From NCBI RefSeq assembly GCF_001422925.1, contig NZ_LMNI01000001.1, positions 1,009 to 65,008 on the forward strand: a DNA stretch of 64,000 nt, written 5' to 3'. Shown in pieces: positions 35,103 through 44,400 of this stretch. The translations under genes and the position numbers were made by a program. How positions within the stretch are numbered: the first letter of the stretch is position 1; each line of letters opens with the position of its first letter. The stretch is from Microbacterium sp. Leaf288. Lineage in GTDB: Bacteria; Actinomycetota; Actinomycetes; Actinomycetales; Microbacteriaceae. Under the pieces are notes generated by a model, which saw nothing but the letters and a program-made list of their open reading frames with translations, was not told the DNA's origin and ran no database searches.

Positions 35103-36184
35103 GGATTGCGTGCCTGAGCCATCGCGTCGTAGGCGGCGGGATCGGCGATCAGACGGGAGACTTCGGCCACGATGCACCGCTCGTCTGTGCCCACGAGCTT
35201 GGCCGAGCCGGCGGAGACAGCCTCGGGCCGCTCGGTCGTCTCCCGCAGCACCAGGACCGGCTTGCCCAGGCTGGGCGCCTCCTCCTGAACCCCACCGCTG
35301 TCGGTGAGCACGATGGTGCTGCGCTGCAGGGCTTGACAGAAGTCCGGGTAGTCGAGCGGCTCGGTGACCACGACGCTGTCACAGCCTTCCAACGGCGGCA
35401 GGATGGAGTCCCTCACGATCGGATTGCGGTGAGCGGGAAGCAGGACCATCAGTTCGGGGTGGCGCCGCGAGAGCTCGGCGACCGCCCGGGCCGTACGGCG
35501 GATCGGCTCGCCCCAGGACTCGCGTCGATGGCTCGTCACCAGCAGTACCGGACGATCCGCGGAGTTTCGCAGAAACTGCGCGAACTGCGGGTCATGCGCC
35601 GGGCGGGGAACGCTCGTGACGACCCGGAGGGCGTCGATGACGGTGTTGCCGGTCACCGTGATGCGTTCGCGCAGCACGTTCTCGAGGAGGAGGTTGTCAC
35701 GGGCAAGCGATGTCGGAGCCAGGTGCACGTCGGCCAGCTGGGTGGTCAGCCTGCGGTTCATCTCCTCGGGAAAGGGGTTGTACCTGTTGCTTGTCCGAAG
35801 CCCGGCCTCGAGATGCACGACCGGCACCTTCTGGTAGAACGCTGCCAGCGCGGCTGCGAGAGCCGTCGATGTATCGCCCTGGACGAGGAGTGCCGCAGGC
35901 GCCACGTCGTCGATGATGGGCTCGAGGCCGGTCAGCGCCTTCGTCGTGATGCCATAGAGCGTCTGCCCGTGGCTCAGGATGTTCAAGTCATAGTCGGGGA
36001 CGATCTCGAACACTCGGTTGACCTGATCGAGCATTTCTCGATGCTGGCCGGTGACGGCCACGACGGGCCGAAGCCGACCATGTCGTTCCATCTCCTTCAC
36101 GATCGGAGCGACCTTGATCGCTTCCGGGCGGGTGCCGTAGACGATCAGAACCGGCCTGCGGTGGTCGCGGCCCGACTCGATCAT
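35006..36184 (-). CDS. wecB: UDP-N-acetylglucosamine 2-epimerase (non-hydrolysing)
   Basis: The 392-residue enzyme interconverts UDP-GlcNAc and UDP-ManNAc-type sugars in the cytoplasm. Family signatures are all present: GTRPEAIKVAPIVKEM, VTGQHREML, LVQGDTSTALAAALAAFY, VHLEAGLRTSNRYNPFPEEM, TGNTVIDAL, LTDSGGVQEEA and LRETTERPE. It follows the WecC-like gene by an ATGA overlap and is the last gene of the leftward operon. In loci that also have WlbA/WlbB-like enzymes, the homologue WbpI acts on a diacetamido-glucuronate, so either substrate is possible here. Confidence 0.92.
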   Translation of the reverse strand: MIESGRDHRRPVLIVYGTRPEAIKVAPIVKEMERHGRLRPVVAVTGQHREMLDQVNRVFEIVPDYDLNILSHGQTLYGITTKALTGLEPIIDDVAPAALLVQGDTSTALAAALAAFYQKVPVVHLEAGLRTSNRYNPFPEEMNRRLTTQLADVHLAPTSLARDNLLLENVLRERITVTGNTVIDALRVVTSVPRPAHDPQFAQFLRNSADRPVLLVTSHRRESWGEPIRRTARAVAELSRRHPELMVLLPAHRNPIVRDSILPPLEGCDSVVVTEPLDYPDFCQALQRSTIVLTDSGGVQEEAPSLGKPVLVLRETTERPEAVSAGSAKLVGTDERCIVAEVSRLIADPAAYDAMAQARNPYGDGAAARRGVDAIAAFLGLGRSPAEFDAGA

Positions 36185-37434
36185 CGCCAGTACCCCCGGG
36201 TGTCGAAGACCACCTTGCCTTCGAGCATCGGGCGGCTGATCGACCGGAACGCGTCATGGTCGACCAGAAGCAGAACGACGTCGGACTGTGCGACGGCAGT
36301 GGCGGGCCGCACGAACTGTATGTTCGGAATGCCCGTCAGGCGGCTGGGAAGTCCTGTCACCATCGGATCAGCGACGTTGATCGTCACGTCCGGCAGCCTG
36401 CTCGCCAACAGCTGGACGATGTCGACAGCCGGACTCTCACGTAGGTCGTCGACGTTGGCCTTGAAGGTCAGGCCCAAGCAGGCGACTTCTGGCTGACGGA
36501 ATCGTGACACGCTACGGACGACGTGGTCGACGACGAACTCGGGCTTCGAATCATTCACTTCGCGCGCGGTGCGGATGAGCTTCGCCAGTCCAGGAGCCGC
36601 ACCTACGATGAACCATGGATCCACCGCGATGCAGTGGCCACCCACTCCCGGGCCCGGCTTGAGGATGTTGACACGAGGGTGATGGTTCGCCATCTTGATC
36701 ACCTCCCAGACGTCGAGTCCGACCTGGTCGCAGATCATCGAAAGTTCATTGGCGAAAGCGATGTTCACGTCGCGATACGCGTTTTCGACCAGCTTCGCCA
36801 TCTCCGCGCTCGCGGCGTCGCAGAGTTGGATCTCCCCCTGGCAGAACACACGGTAGATTTCCGCCGCTTTCTCCGCGCACTGCTGTGTGATCCCACCGAT
36901 GACCCTGTCGTTCAGCACCATCTCGACCATGATGGAGCCCGGAAGGACGCGCTCGGGACAGTGGGCGACGAAGACGTCGGGCTGCGATTCACCCTCACTC
37001 GGCAACTTCAGGTCTGGGCGGAGTTCCGCGAGCCATTCGGTGACCGTCTGGGTCGTTCCGGGCGGAGAGGTGGACTCGATGACCACGATCGCACCCGGAT
37101 GCAACCGCGGGGCGACGTCGGCCACCGCCGCCTGGACGTAGCCCAGATCAGCCGTATGGTCCGGCTGGAACGGGGTGGGGACCGCGATGATGTACGCGTC
37201 GGCCTCCGGCATCTCCGTCGTCGCGGTGAGGCGCCCGCGGGCCACGACGCCGCTGAGACTGGTCTCCAGGTCGGGCTCGACGAAGGGAAGTTCGCCTCGA
37301 GCGACCATCTCGACGGTTCGCTGGTTGACGTCGACACCGATGACCTGGGTTCCCTGAGCCGCGAGCATGACGGCCGTCGGCAGCCCGATGTAACCCATCC
37401 CCACGACCGCGACGGTGCCATTGAATGACGGCAT
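36181..37434 (-). CDS. wecC: UDP-N-acetyl-D-mannosamine (or glucosamine) dehydrogenase
   Basis: This is a 417-residue UDP-sugar 6-dehydrogenase that makes a uronic acid with NAD+. It has the N-terminal Rossmann motif VVGMGYIGLPTAVML, VPTPFQPDHTADLGYV, ESTSPPGTT, HCPERVLPG, NAYRDVNIAFANEL, the catalytic Cys in GPGVGGHCIAVDP, and C-terminal LTFKANVDDLRESPA. ATG 37434 is chosen because it overlaps the WecG-like stop (TAATG). WecB and WecC side by side give UDP-ManNAcA. If the oxidation comes first, WbpA-like action on UDP-GlcNAc feeding the WlbA route is the alternative. Confidence 0.92.
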   Translation of the reverse strand: MPSFNGTVAVVGMGYIGLPTAVMLAAQGTQVIGVDVNQRTVEMVARGELPFVEPDLETSLSGVVARGRLTATTEMPEADAYIIAVPTPFQPDHTADLGYVQAAVADVAPRLHPGAIVVIESTSPPGTTQTVTEWLAELRPDLKLPSEGESQPDVFVAHCPERVLPGSIMVEMVLNDRVIGGITQQCAEKAAEIYRVFCQGEIQLCDAASAEMAKLVENAYRDVNIAFANELSMICDQVGLDVWEVIKMANHHPRVNILKPGPGVGGHCIAVDPWFIVGAAPGLAKLIRTAREVNDSKPEFVVDHVVRSVSRFRQPEVACLGLTFKANVDDLRESPAVDIVQLLASRLPDVTINVADPMVTGLPSRLTGIPNIQFVRPATAVAQSDVVLLLVDHDAFRSISRPMLEGKVVFDTRGYWR

Positions 37435-38207
37435 TATCTGTTCCAATCCAGCCTCGAGCGTCTGGGCGATCGAAGGTATTCGCGCGCGACCATCACGATG
37501 AATGCTCCATTCGTGCGGAAATACCGCATGAACATCCGCCGTGGTTCCTGGACCACTCGGAATGCCCACTCCATCCCCAACTTCTGCCAGATTCGCGGGG
37601 CGCGTGCCGTCTTTCCGGCGAGGATGTCGAACGATCCGCCGACGCCGTGCGTGACCGGCACCTTCATGACGTTCTGATTCGCGGCGATGAAGGTCTCCTT
37701 CTTCGGCGAAGTCATCGCGACGAACAGCATGTCGGGCGAACTGGCGCCGATATCCTGTGCAACGGCCGCCGACTCCGCAGCACTGAAGTAGCCGTCGTGG
37801 TGCCCGGCGATGCGGGCGTTGGGGTATCGCTGCTCCACGACTTCGACGACGCGGTCGAGGACCTCGCGGGTTGCCCCCAGCAGATAGACCGAGTACCGCT
37901 TCCTGCTCGCAAGGTCGAGGAGATCCTCGAACAGATCGATGCCGGCCACACGCTCGGGCAGCGGCTGCCCGAGGATGTGGCTCGCCCACACGACGGCTTG
38001 GCCGTCGGCGAAGATCTCGTCGCAACTCAGCAGCGCCCGACGAAGCGCCGGGTCCTTCGCCGCATTGACGATCTTCGCGGCGTTGAGCACGCCGATCTGG
38101 TGCGGCTGACGGGACTCGATCGCACGCTCGCACAGCTCGACCGCCTCCACCTCGGTGGCGGCCAGCACGGGGTACCCGAGAATCTCACGGACGGGCGTAT
38201 CGGTCAT
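37434..38207 (-). CDS. WecG/TagA/CpsF-family glycosyltransferase
   Basis: This 257-residue GT26 enzyme has GVLNAAKIVNAAKDPALR, DEIFADGQAVVWASHILG, YSVYLLGATREVLDRVV, MLFVAMTSPKKETFIAAN and HGVGGSFDILAGKTARAPRI, the full family pattern. Relatives transfer ManNAc or ManNAcA from UDP to a lipid-linked acceptor. Placed beside WecB/WecC, it is the likely user of their product. ATG 38207 has GAGGAG 8 nt upstream; a longer frame adds nine residues without support. The start overlaps the stop of the toroid-like gene by ATGA. Confidence 0.92.
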   Translation of the reverse strand: MTDTPVREILGYPVLAATEVEAVELCERAIESRQPHQIGVLNAAKIVNAAKDPALRRALLSCDEIFADGQAVVWASHILGQPLPERVAGIDLFEDLLDLASRKRYSVYLLGATREVLDRVVEVVEQRYPNARIAGHHDGYFSAAESAAVAQDIGASSPDMLFVAMTSPKKETFIAANQNVMKVPVTHGVGGSFDILAGKTARAPRIWQKLGMEWAFRVVQEPRRMFMRYFRTNGAFIVMVAREYLRSPRRSRLDWNR

Positions 38208-39331
38208 GCTGCGCTCCTCTGCGGGGAGCCCCACGCGTACAACAGCCAGCCGAGTTCATACGGTCGGCATTCGTAGTCGATGTGCCCGGGCGGCATGACC
38301 CTGTCGAGACCCGGCACGTGCAGGCCCGGCCGGATCGAAGTGGTGAGGGCGCCGATGGCCCGCGAGGCTTTCACTGCCTCGCGGCGACCGACCTTTCGCC
38401 ACACGACACCCAGCTCGGGCGCGATCAGCGGCTCCATGCATTCCGGGTGGGTGGTCAACCAGCCGACACCCCGTTGGACGGCATCCGCGTGATCGTCCCC
38501 GCCTGTCTCCGCCAACTCGAGCAGCGCCATCGGGGCCATGCCGTGCTGGTGAACCGCGTATACGGGAAAGCCCTCGACCACCGATCCGTCGCGGCGGTCG
38601 TAATGCCACCACCACTGTCCGTGGTCGCCTTGCAGATCGACGATGCGCCTCGCGGTCTCGTTCGCAACTGCCAGGTGCTCCGGCCGGCCGGTGACCGTGT
38701 GGAGCCGGGCAAAGGCCTGGATGGGATACACCTGATCGGCGAAGCAGCCTACGTGGCCACGGACTCCCCGCGCCGGGGGCAGGGTGTGTGCGAACACACC
38801 GGCTGTTCCCCGGTATGCGAGAAGTCGTAGTGCCGCGCGGTCCCGAAGGAGGTCGGCCTCCGCGCCGACCTCCACGGCCGCCATGAGAATCCACGACGCC
38901 ACGACGGTGTCGACGGCGCCGTCCAGCGCGGTTGCCAACGGGGCGACCAGGCTGCTGTCCGCAGCGCCCGCAACCTCTGCAGCCGCCCACAGAGAGAGCG
39001 CTGCGGCACCCGGCTCGGTCTGCCTGAGCGCAGCCGCCTGGCATTCGAGGGCGAAGTCAGCGGCCGTCCGCCCATCGAGCGCAGCGCGTTGGACGTCATC
39101 AGCCATGCGACCGAGGCCCAGCGCGGCGATCGCGGCATAGCGCAGATTTCGACCTTGTGGCTCCAGCCGTGGTCCGTCGGCGCTCGGGAGTCCCCGATAC
39201 GTCTGGGGCACGTCTGTCACGGTCTGGCCGCCGATCTGGGACAGCCCGCGTACGGCAATCTTGAGGAGGTGATCGATGAATGGTTGGGCATTCGGCAGGG
39301 CAGCACGCGAGGCCCGGGACACATCGGTCAT
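38204..39331 (-). CDS. Unknown alpha/alpha-toroid-like protein in polysaccharide operon
   Basis: The 375-residue soluble protein is built of repeated helical pairs, for example LRYAAIAALGLGRMADDVQR, FARLHTVTGRPEHLAVANE and AVQRGVGWLTTHP, resembling (alpha/alpha)6 barrels. A highly aromatic and His-rich centre reads QWWWHYDRRDGSVVEGFPVY followed by AVHQHGMAP, and the C-terminus reads YELGWLLYAWG. I do not recognise an assigned family. Similar folds are found in N-acylglucosamine 2-epimerases, unsaturated glucuronyl hydrolases and terpene cyclases. It is translationally coupled on both sides (ATGA) to the epimerase and WecG-like genes, so a sugar-related role is likely. It has no signal peptide. 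Confidence 0.72.
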   Translation of the reverse strand: MTDVSRASRAALPNAQPFIDHLLKIAVRGLSQIGGQTVTDVPQTYRGLPSADGPRLEPQGRNLRYAAIAALGLGRMADDVQRAALDGRTAADFALECQAAALRQTEPGAAALSLWAAAEVAGAADSSLVAPLATALDGAVDTVVASWILMAAVEVGAEADLLRDRAALRLLAYRGTAGVFAHTLPPARGVRGHVGCFADQVYPIQAFARLHTVTGRPEHLAVANETARRIVDLQGDHGQWWWHYDRRDGSVVEGFPVYAVHQHGMAPMALLELAETGGDDHADAVQRGVGWLTTHPECMEPLIAPELGVVWRKVGRREAVKASRAIGALTTSIRPGLHVPGLDRVMPPGHIDYECRPYELGWLLYAWGSPQRSAA

Positions 39332-40323
39332 GACACGGTCACCCCCCGGCCCGCTGCGATCTCTTCGCGCAGCGGCCGCCACCATGCGACGAGCTGCCGG
39401 AGCCCGTCGTCGATGCCGATCGTCGCCTCGAAGCCGAGGTCGCGCCTCGCCGCCGACGTATCGGCGAGGCGGCGCACGACGCCGTTCACCGCGCGTTCGG
39501 GGCCGTGCTCGACCCCCAGATCGGAGCCCATCGCGCGCAACAGGGCCTCCGCAAGTTCGAGCAGGCTGGTCTCGGTGCCGCTGGCGATGTTATAGGTCCC
39601 CTCGACGACGTCGCTCCGGGCAGCGAGGATGTTGGCCCGCGCGATGTCGGGGACGCACACGAAGTCCATCGTCTGCATGCCGTCGCCGAAGATCAGCGGT
39701 GGGCTGCCGTCGGCGATGCGCTCCATCCAGCGCACCAGCACCTCCGTGTAGAGGCCGTGCACGTCCATGCGCGGGCCATACACGTTGAAGTAGCGCAGGA
39801 GCACGAAGTCCAGGCCCTGCATCGCCCGGAAGCTACGCACGAGGCCCTCGTTGAAGGTCTTCGCGGCGCCGTAGAGCGTGTCGTTGTTCTCGTGGTGATG
39901 GCGCTCCGATGTCGGGAACTCCTCGGCCATGCCGTACACCGAGGCGCTGGAGGCCGCGACGAGCTTCCTCACGCGATGCCGCGCCGCGGACTCGACGACG
40001 TTGAAGGTGCCGTCGACGAGCACCTCGAGCGCGAGGCGCGGTTCCTCGGCACATTGCGTGATTCGGATCGCAGCCTGGTGGAAGACGACGTCCTTGTCGG
40101 CGGTCAGGTCGTCGACAAGTCGCGCGTCACGGATGTCGCCGTCGACCAGCTCGACCCGGCCGGAGGCCAGCGCGTCGTCGAGATTGGCGCGGCGTCCGCG
40201 GACGAGGTTGTCGAGCACGTCGACGTGGGCGACCCCGGCCGCGAGCAGCTGGTCGACGAGGGTGGATCCGATCGTGCCCGCACCGCCGGTGACGAGGACG
40301 CGGGCGCCTTCGAGCTCGGTCAT
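39328..40323 (-). CDS. NAD-dependent sugar epimerase/dehydratase
   Basis: The 331-residue extended SDR enzyme has VLVTGGAGTIGSTLVDQL (NAD-binding), LVDGDIRD, VVFHQAAI, ASSASVYGMAEEFP and the active-site YGAAKTFNE (YxxxK), then RYFNVYGPRMDVHG and QTMDFVCVPDIARAN. This is a nucleotide-sugar 4-epimerase or 4,6-dehydratase type; specificity cannot be fixed by eye. It overlaps neighbours on both sides by ATGA in the leftward operon. GC bias here is again high, like the core genome. Confidence 0.88.
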   Translation of the reverse strand: MTELEGARVLVTGGAGTIGSTLVDQLLAAGVAHVDVLDNLVRGRRANLDDALASGRVELVDGDIRDARLVDDLTADKDVVFHQAAIRITQCAEEPRLALEVLVDGTFNVVESAARHRVRKLVAASSASVYGMAEEFPTSERHHHENNDTLYGAAKTFNEGLVRSFRAMQGLDFVLLRYFNVYGPRMDVHGLYTEVLVRWMERIADGSPPLIFGDGMQTMDFVCVPDIARANILAARSDVVEGTYNIASGTETSLLELAEALLRAMGSDLGVEHGPERAVNGVVRRLADTSAARRDLGFEATIGIDDGLRQLVAWWRPLREEIAAGRGVTVS

Positions 40324-41381
40324 GCTCCCTGGACTTCCTTGACGAGGGACTGGACCGGGCGCGGGGCGCCGTACGCGAGCAGGCTCGCCGAGGCCCCTTC
40401 GAGCACCGACAGGACGCGCAGCCCGGCGTCGCCGCTCGTCCGCGCCGGACGCCCTTCCCGGATCGCACCGGCGAACTCCCCGACCACCGCGGCGAGCGCC
40501 TCGCGTTCGGGGAGAGCGGGCGCCCAGGTGTCGCCCAGGCGATAGGAGATGTTGGCGGCCCGGCTGTCGGCCGTCGCCTTGGACTGCAGCGCGAGGTCGA
40601 CCCCGCGGTCGTAGACGCTGAGGCGCTGCTGCGGATTCAGGTCGTCCCACACGAGCGTGCGCTTGGTGCCCCCGATGACCATCTGGCGGATCTTCGTGGG
40701 GCTCAGCCAATTGACGTGCACGTGGGCGATGCCGCCGCCCCTCAGAGGCATCGCGAGGTAGCCGATGCAGGCTCTGCCCGTGGCGAGCGGGTCGGAGCCG
40801 TGCGCCGACACCGACGTGACGTCGAGCCCTCCGGGCAGGACGAAGTCCATGATCGACAGGTCGTGGGGGGCGAGGTCCCAGAACACGTCGACGTCTGGCT
40901 GGATGAGCCCGAGGTTGATGCGCACGCTGTCGACGAAGAGGATCTGACCCAGCGCACCGTCGTCGATGAGCTCGCGGATCTTCAGCACTGCCGGCGTGTA
41001 GCAGTAGGTGTGGTCGGCCATGAGCACCAGGCCGTTGCGGCGCGCGCGCTCGACCATCTCGGCACCGCGCTCGCGGGTGTCGGCGACGGGCTTCTCGACG
41101 ATGACGTGCTTGCCCGCGTCGAGGGCCGCGAGCACGACGGCATGGTGGGTGCGCGCGGGCGTGGCGATCGCCACTGCGTCGATCGTCGGATCCGCCAGGA
41201 CCTCCCCGTAGTCCGCACTCACCGGCACTCCGCCGATGCCGTCGGCCACCTGCAGCGCCCGCGCGACGTCCAGGTCGCAGATCGCTGCCAGCTCCCAGTC
41301 CGCCGATGCGCGGAAGTTCCGCGCGAGATTGGGCCCCCAATACCCCGCGCCGATCACTGCTGCCCTCAGTCGTTTCGCCAC
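40320..41381 (-). CDS. Gfo/Idh/MocA oxidoreductase (WlbA/WbpB-like)
   Basis: The 353-residue enzyme has the Rossmann motif AAVIGAGYWGPNLARNF, ATPARTHHAVVLAALDAGKH, the catalytic VIVEKPVADT (EKP), HTYCYTPAVLKIREL and WDLAPHDLSIMDFVL. The YWGPNLARNF and DLAPHDLSI wording is characteristic of the UDP-GlcNAcA 3-dehydrogenases WlbA and WbpB, which form a 3-keto sugar. That sugar is then aminated by a DegT enzyme and acetylated by a WlbB/WbpD-type enzyme, both present in this locus. GTG 41381 with GGGGGTG upstream is chosen over an open extension of 12 residues. Confidence 0.88.
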   Translation of the reverse strand: MAKRLRAAVIGAGYWGPNLARNFRASADWELAAICDLDVARALQVADGIGGVPVSADYGEVLADPTIDAVAIATPARTHHAVVLAALDAGKHVIVEKPVADTRERGAEMVERARRNGLVLMADHTYCYTPAVLKIRELIDDGALGQILFVDSVRINLGLIQPDVDVFWDLAPHDLSIMDFVLPGGLDVTSVSAHGSDPLATGRACIGYLAMPLRGGGIAHVHVNWLSPTKIRQMVIGGTKRTLVWDDLNPQQRLSVYDRGVDLALQSKATADSRAANISYRLGDTWAPALPEREALAAVVGEFAGAIREGRPARTSGDAGLRVLSVLEGASASLLAYGAPRPVQSLVKEVQGA

Positions 41382-41463
41382 CCGAGCACCCCCAATCTCT
41401 CCGCCCGGTCCCCACACCAGAGCGCCAGCTCGTTACGAAGCGTTCACCTCATCCAGGTGTCGT

Positions 41464-44400
41464 TCAGTTGTCCGGGTCGAAGACGACATCGACCCAGTAC
41501 TTGTTGCTGTTCGTCGTGCCGGGATTGCCCGAGCCGAAACCGCTGACGCCGCCATTGGCGACCGTCGACAGGGGCCCCACCGTCACGACCGACGCGAGCG
41601 CGCCGTTGGTGACGGAATAGCGACCCGACGAGCTGAGCAGTGTCACCCTGTACTCGGTGCCGACGGTCAGTCGCACCGGCGTCGACAGAACTGCCGTCTG
41701 CCAGCCGGATGCGGTCTCGTTGCGGAAGGTCACCTGGGCGAGCACCGTTCCGTTCGCGCTGCGCAGGTACCCGGTGTGCGTGCCGTTGTTCTGGCTGCCC
41801 TTGTAGTACCGGATCGTGGTGACGACGCCAGGCGCGCTCACGCGGAATCTCGTGCCGGTCTGGATGGCCAGGATGGCGTTGGCGTTCGCGTTGGCCGGCG
41901 TGCCGGTGGTGAAGAGGCTCACCTGGTCCGGCTTAGCCATCGTCGTGAACGACCAGGTCCCGTTCGCGACCGCAGTGCCGTTCGCGGTGACGGTCGCGGT
42001 GTAGGCGGTGGTCCACGCCAGCGCCGTCGTCGGAGTGAACGTGACCACACCGGTGGAGACGTTGAAGCTGCTGGTCCCCGCGAGGGTCGTGGCCCCCGCC
42101 TTCAGGGCAAGACTCGCCGAGAGCGCCCCGGTCAGAGTGGCCGTGATCTTCACCGTCGCCGGGTCGACGTTCGCCGCCGCTGCCGCCGGGGAAGTCGCCG
42201 TGAGGGTCGCGGGCCCGACCGTCGTGAAGGACCACGAGCCGCCGGTCACTGCCGTGCCGTTCGCCGTCGCCGTGACGGTGTACGTCCGGGCGTTGGCCAG
42301 CGCCGCGCTCGGCGTGAACGTCGCCACACCGGTCGTGGTGTCGAACGCCGAGGTGCCGGCGACGCTCGCGCCGCCGGTCGTGACGGCCAGCGAGGCCGAC
42401 TCGGCGTTGCCGAGCTTCGCGGTGATCGACACTGCTGTCGGGTCGACGTTCGCGGCGGAGGCTGTCGGCGTCGTCGAGATGATCGCTGCTTCCGGCACCG
42501 TCGTGAAGGTCCACGTCCCTCCGGCGAGTGCGGTGCCGTTCGCCGTCACCGTCGCCGAGTAGGCCTTGCCTCGCTGCAGCGGCGCGCCGGGGGTGAAGGT
42601 GACGACCCCGGTCACCGCGTCGAAGGCCGAGGCGCCGCCGACCGTTACGCCGCCGACCGTGAGGGTGAGGGACGCCGAGGTCGCGTTCCCGAGTGTGGCC
42701 GTGACGGCGGACGTGACGGCGACGTCGGTCGCCCCGGCCGACGGCGACACCGATGCCAGCGTCGGGCGGAAATCGATCACAGGCTCCACGAAGTACGCCG
42801 ACGCGCCGGAGGACTGTACGGGGAAGCCGCCGATCGCGTCGTAGCGGAAACGTCCGTTCGCCGTCGAGGGCGCGGTGATGTCGCCGGACACCTTCGGGGC
42901 CGCGAAGTAGCCGCCCGTGTAGGAGTAGCCGCCGTTCGGCGCCAGATACGACACGACGTACGTCTGACCAGGCGCGACGCTGATGGGCGTCGCCAGTGCG
43001 GCCGACTGCCACCCCGACGCCGACTCGGCGAGGAATGTCACCCGCGACAGGATGGCCCCGGTGCTGTCCCACAACGTGCCGCGATGGACGCCGGTGTTCC
43101 CCGCGCCCTTGTAGAAACGGATCGCGGTGACCTTGCCGACCTTGCCGACGGTGAAGGCGGTGCCCAGCTCGACCGGCGCGGTCTCGGCGACGGACGCCAA
43201 CTGCGGCAGGTCGGCTCCGAAGATCGTCTGCATCGTCCCGGCGGGCGCCTCGGCCACACGGAAGACCCAGGAGTCGAGCGTTGCGCCGTCGAGGACCACA
43301 GCCGCCGTGTAGTTGCCGGAGGAGACCAGCGCCGCCGACGGCACGAACCGCACCACGCCGGTCGCGCGGGTGAACGAGGAGGCTCCGGCGACGGCGCCAC
43401 CGGGACCCGTCACCGTGAGGGACGGCGTCTGCGACGCGCTCACCCCGCTGACCGTCGCCGACACCGCGGCGTCGACCGCGACGCCGTCCGCCCCTCGGGC
43501 GGGAGTCGGACCCGTCACCGCCAGCGTCGTCTGCACGACGAACTCGACGTCCACGAAGTAGTTCGTCGAATTGTAGGTGTTGGTCGGCGCGACGCCACCC
43601 GAGCCGTAGCGGTATCGGCCGTTCGCACCCGCGATGGTCTTGAGAGGCCCGCTCGACACTTCGGCCGCCAGCGCGGCCGGCGTGTAGGCGTATCGCCCGG
43701 CGGGAGCGAGGTACGAGACGGTGTACGTCTGGCCGGGGCCCACCACCACCGGACTCGACAGCACCGCGCGCTGCCAGCCGGACGACGTCTCGCCGACGAA
43801 CGTCACCTGCGCGAGTCGTGTTCCGTCCTGCGCCCAGAGCGATCCCACGTGCACCCCGGAGGTCGCTGCACCCTTGTAGTACCGGATCGCCCGGATCTCG
43901 CCGACGACCGAGGTCGTGAACGCGAGGCCGAGCTCGACCGACGCCGTGTCGCCCATCTCCGCCTCGACGGTCGGGGTCGCCGCGGCGAAGAACGTCGTGA
44001 TGGTCTGCCCTGCTGGGGGCGCGACGACGAAGGACCACGAGACATCCGAGCCGGAGGCGCCGTTCGCACCGGCCAGTCCCGTGATCACGACCGAGACGGC
44101 AGCGCCGCGGGCGAAGGCGGACGACGGGGTGAAGGTGATCGTCTTCGCGTCCGACGACAAGGCCCACGTCCCGGGGACGACGGCGCCGTCGGCCTTCACC
44201 GTGCCCTGGTAGCCGCCGGCCATCGCACCGCTGAAGACCGCAGAGACGGTCGTCGTCGGAGCCGCGTCGAGCGTTGCGTTCTGAGGCGACACCGACACGA
44301 GGGTGGGTGCGACGGCTGCGGGGATGAAGACGACGTCCACTCCGTAACTCGCCGTCGACGTCTGCGACGGATAGCCGCCGCTGTAGGTGAATGCCCCGCC

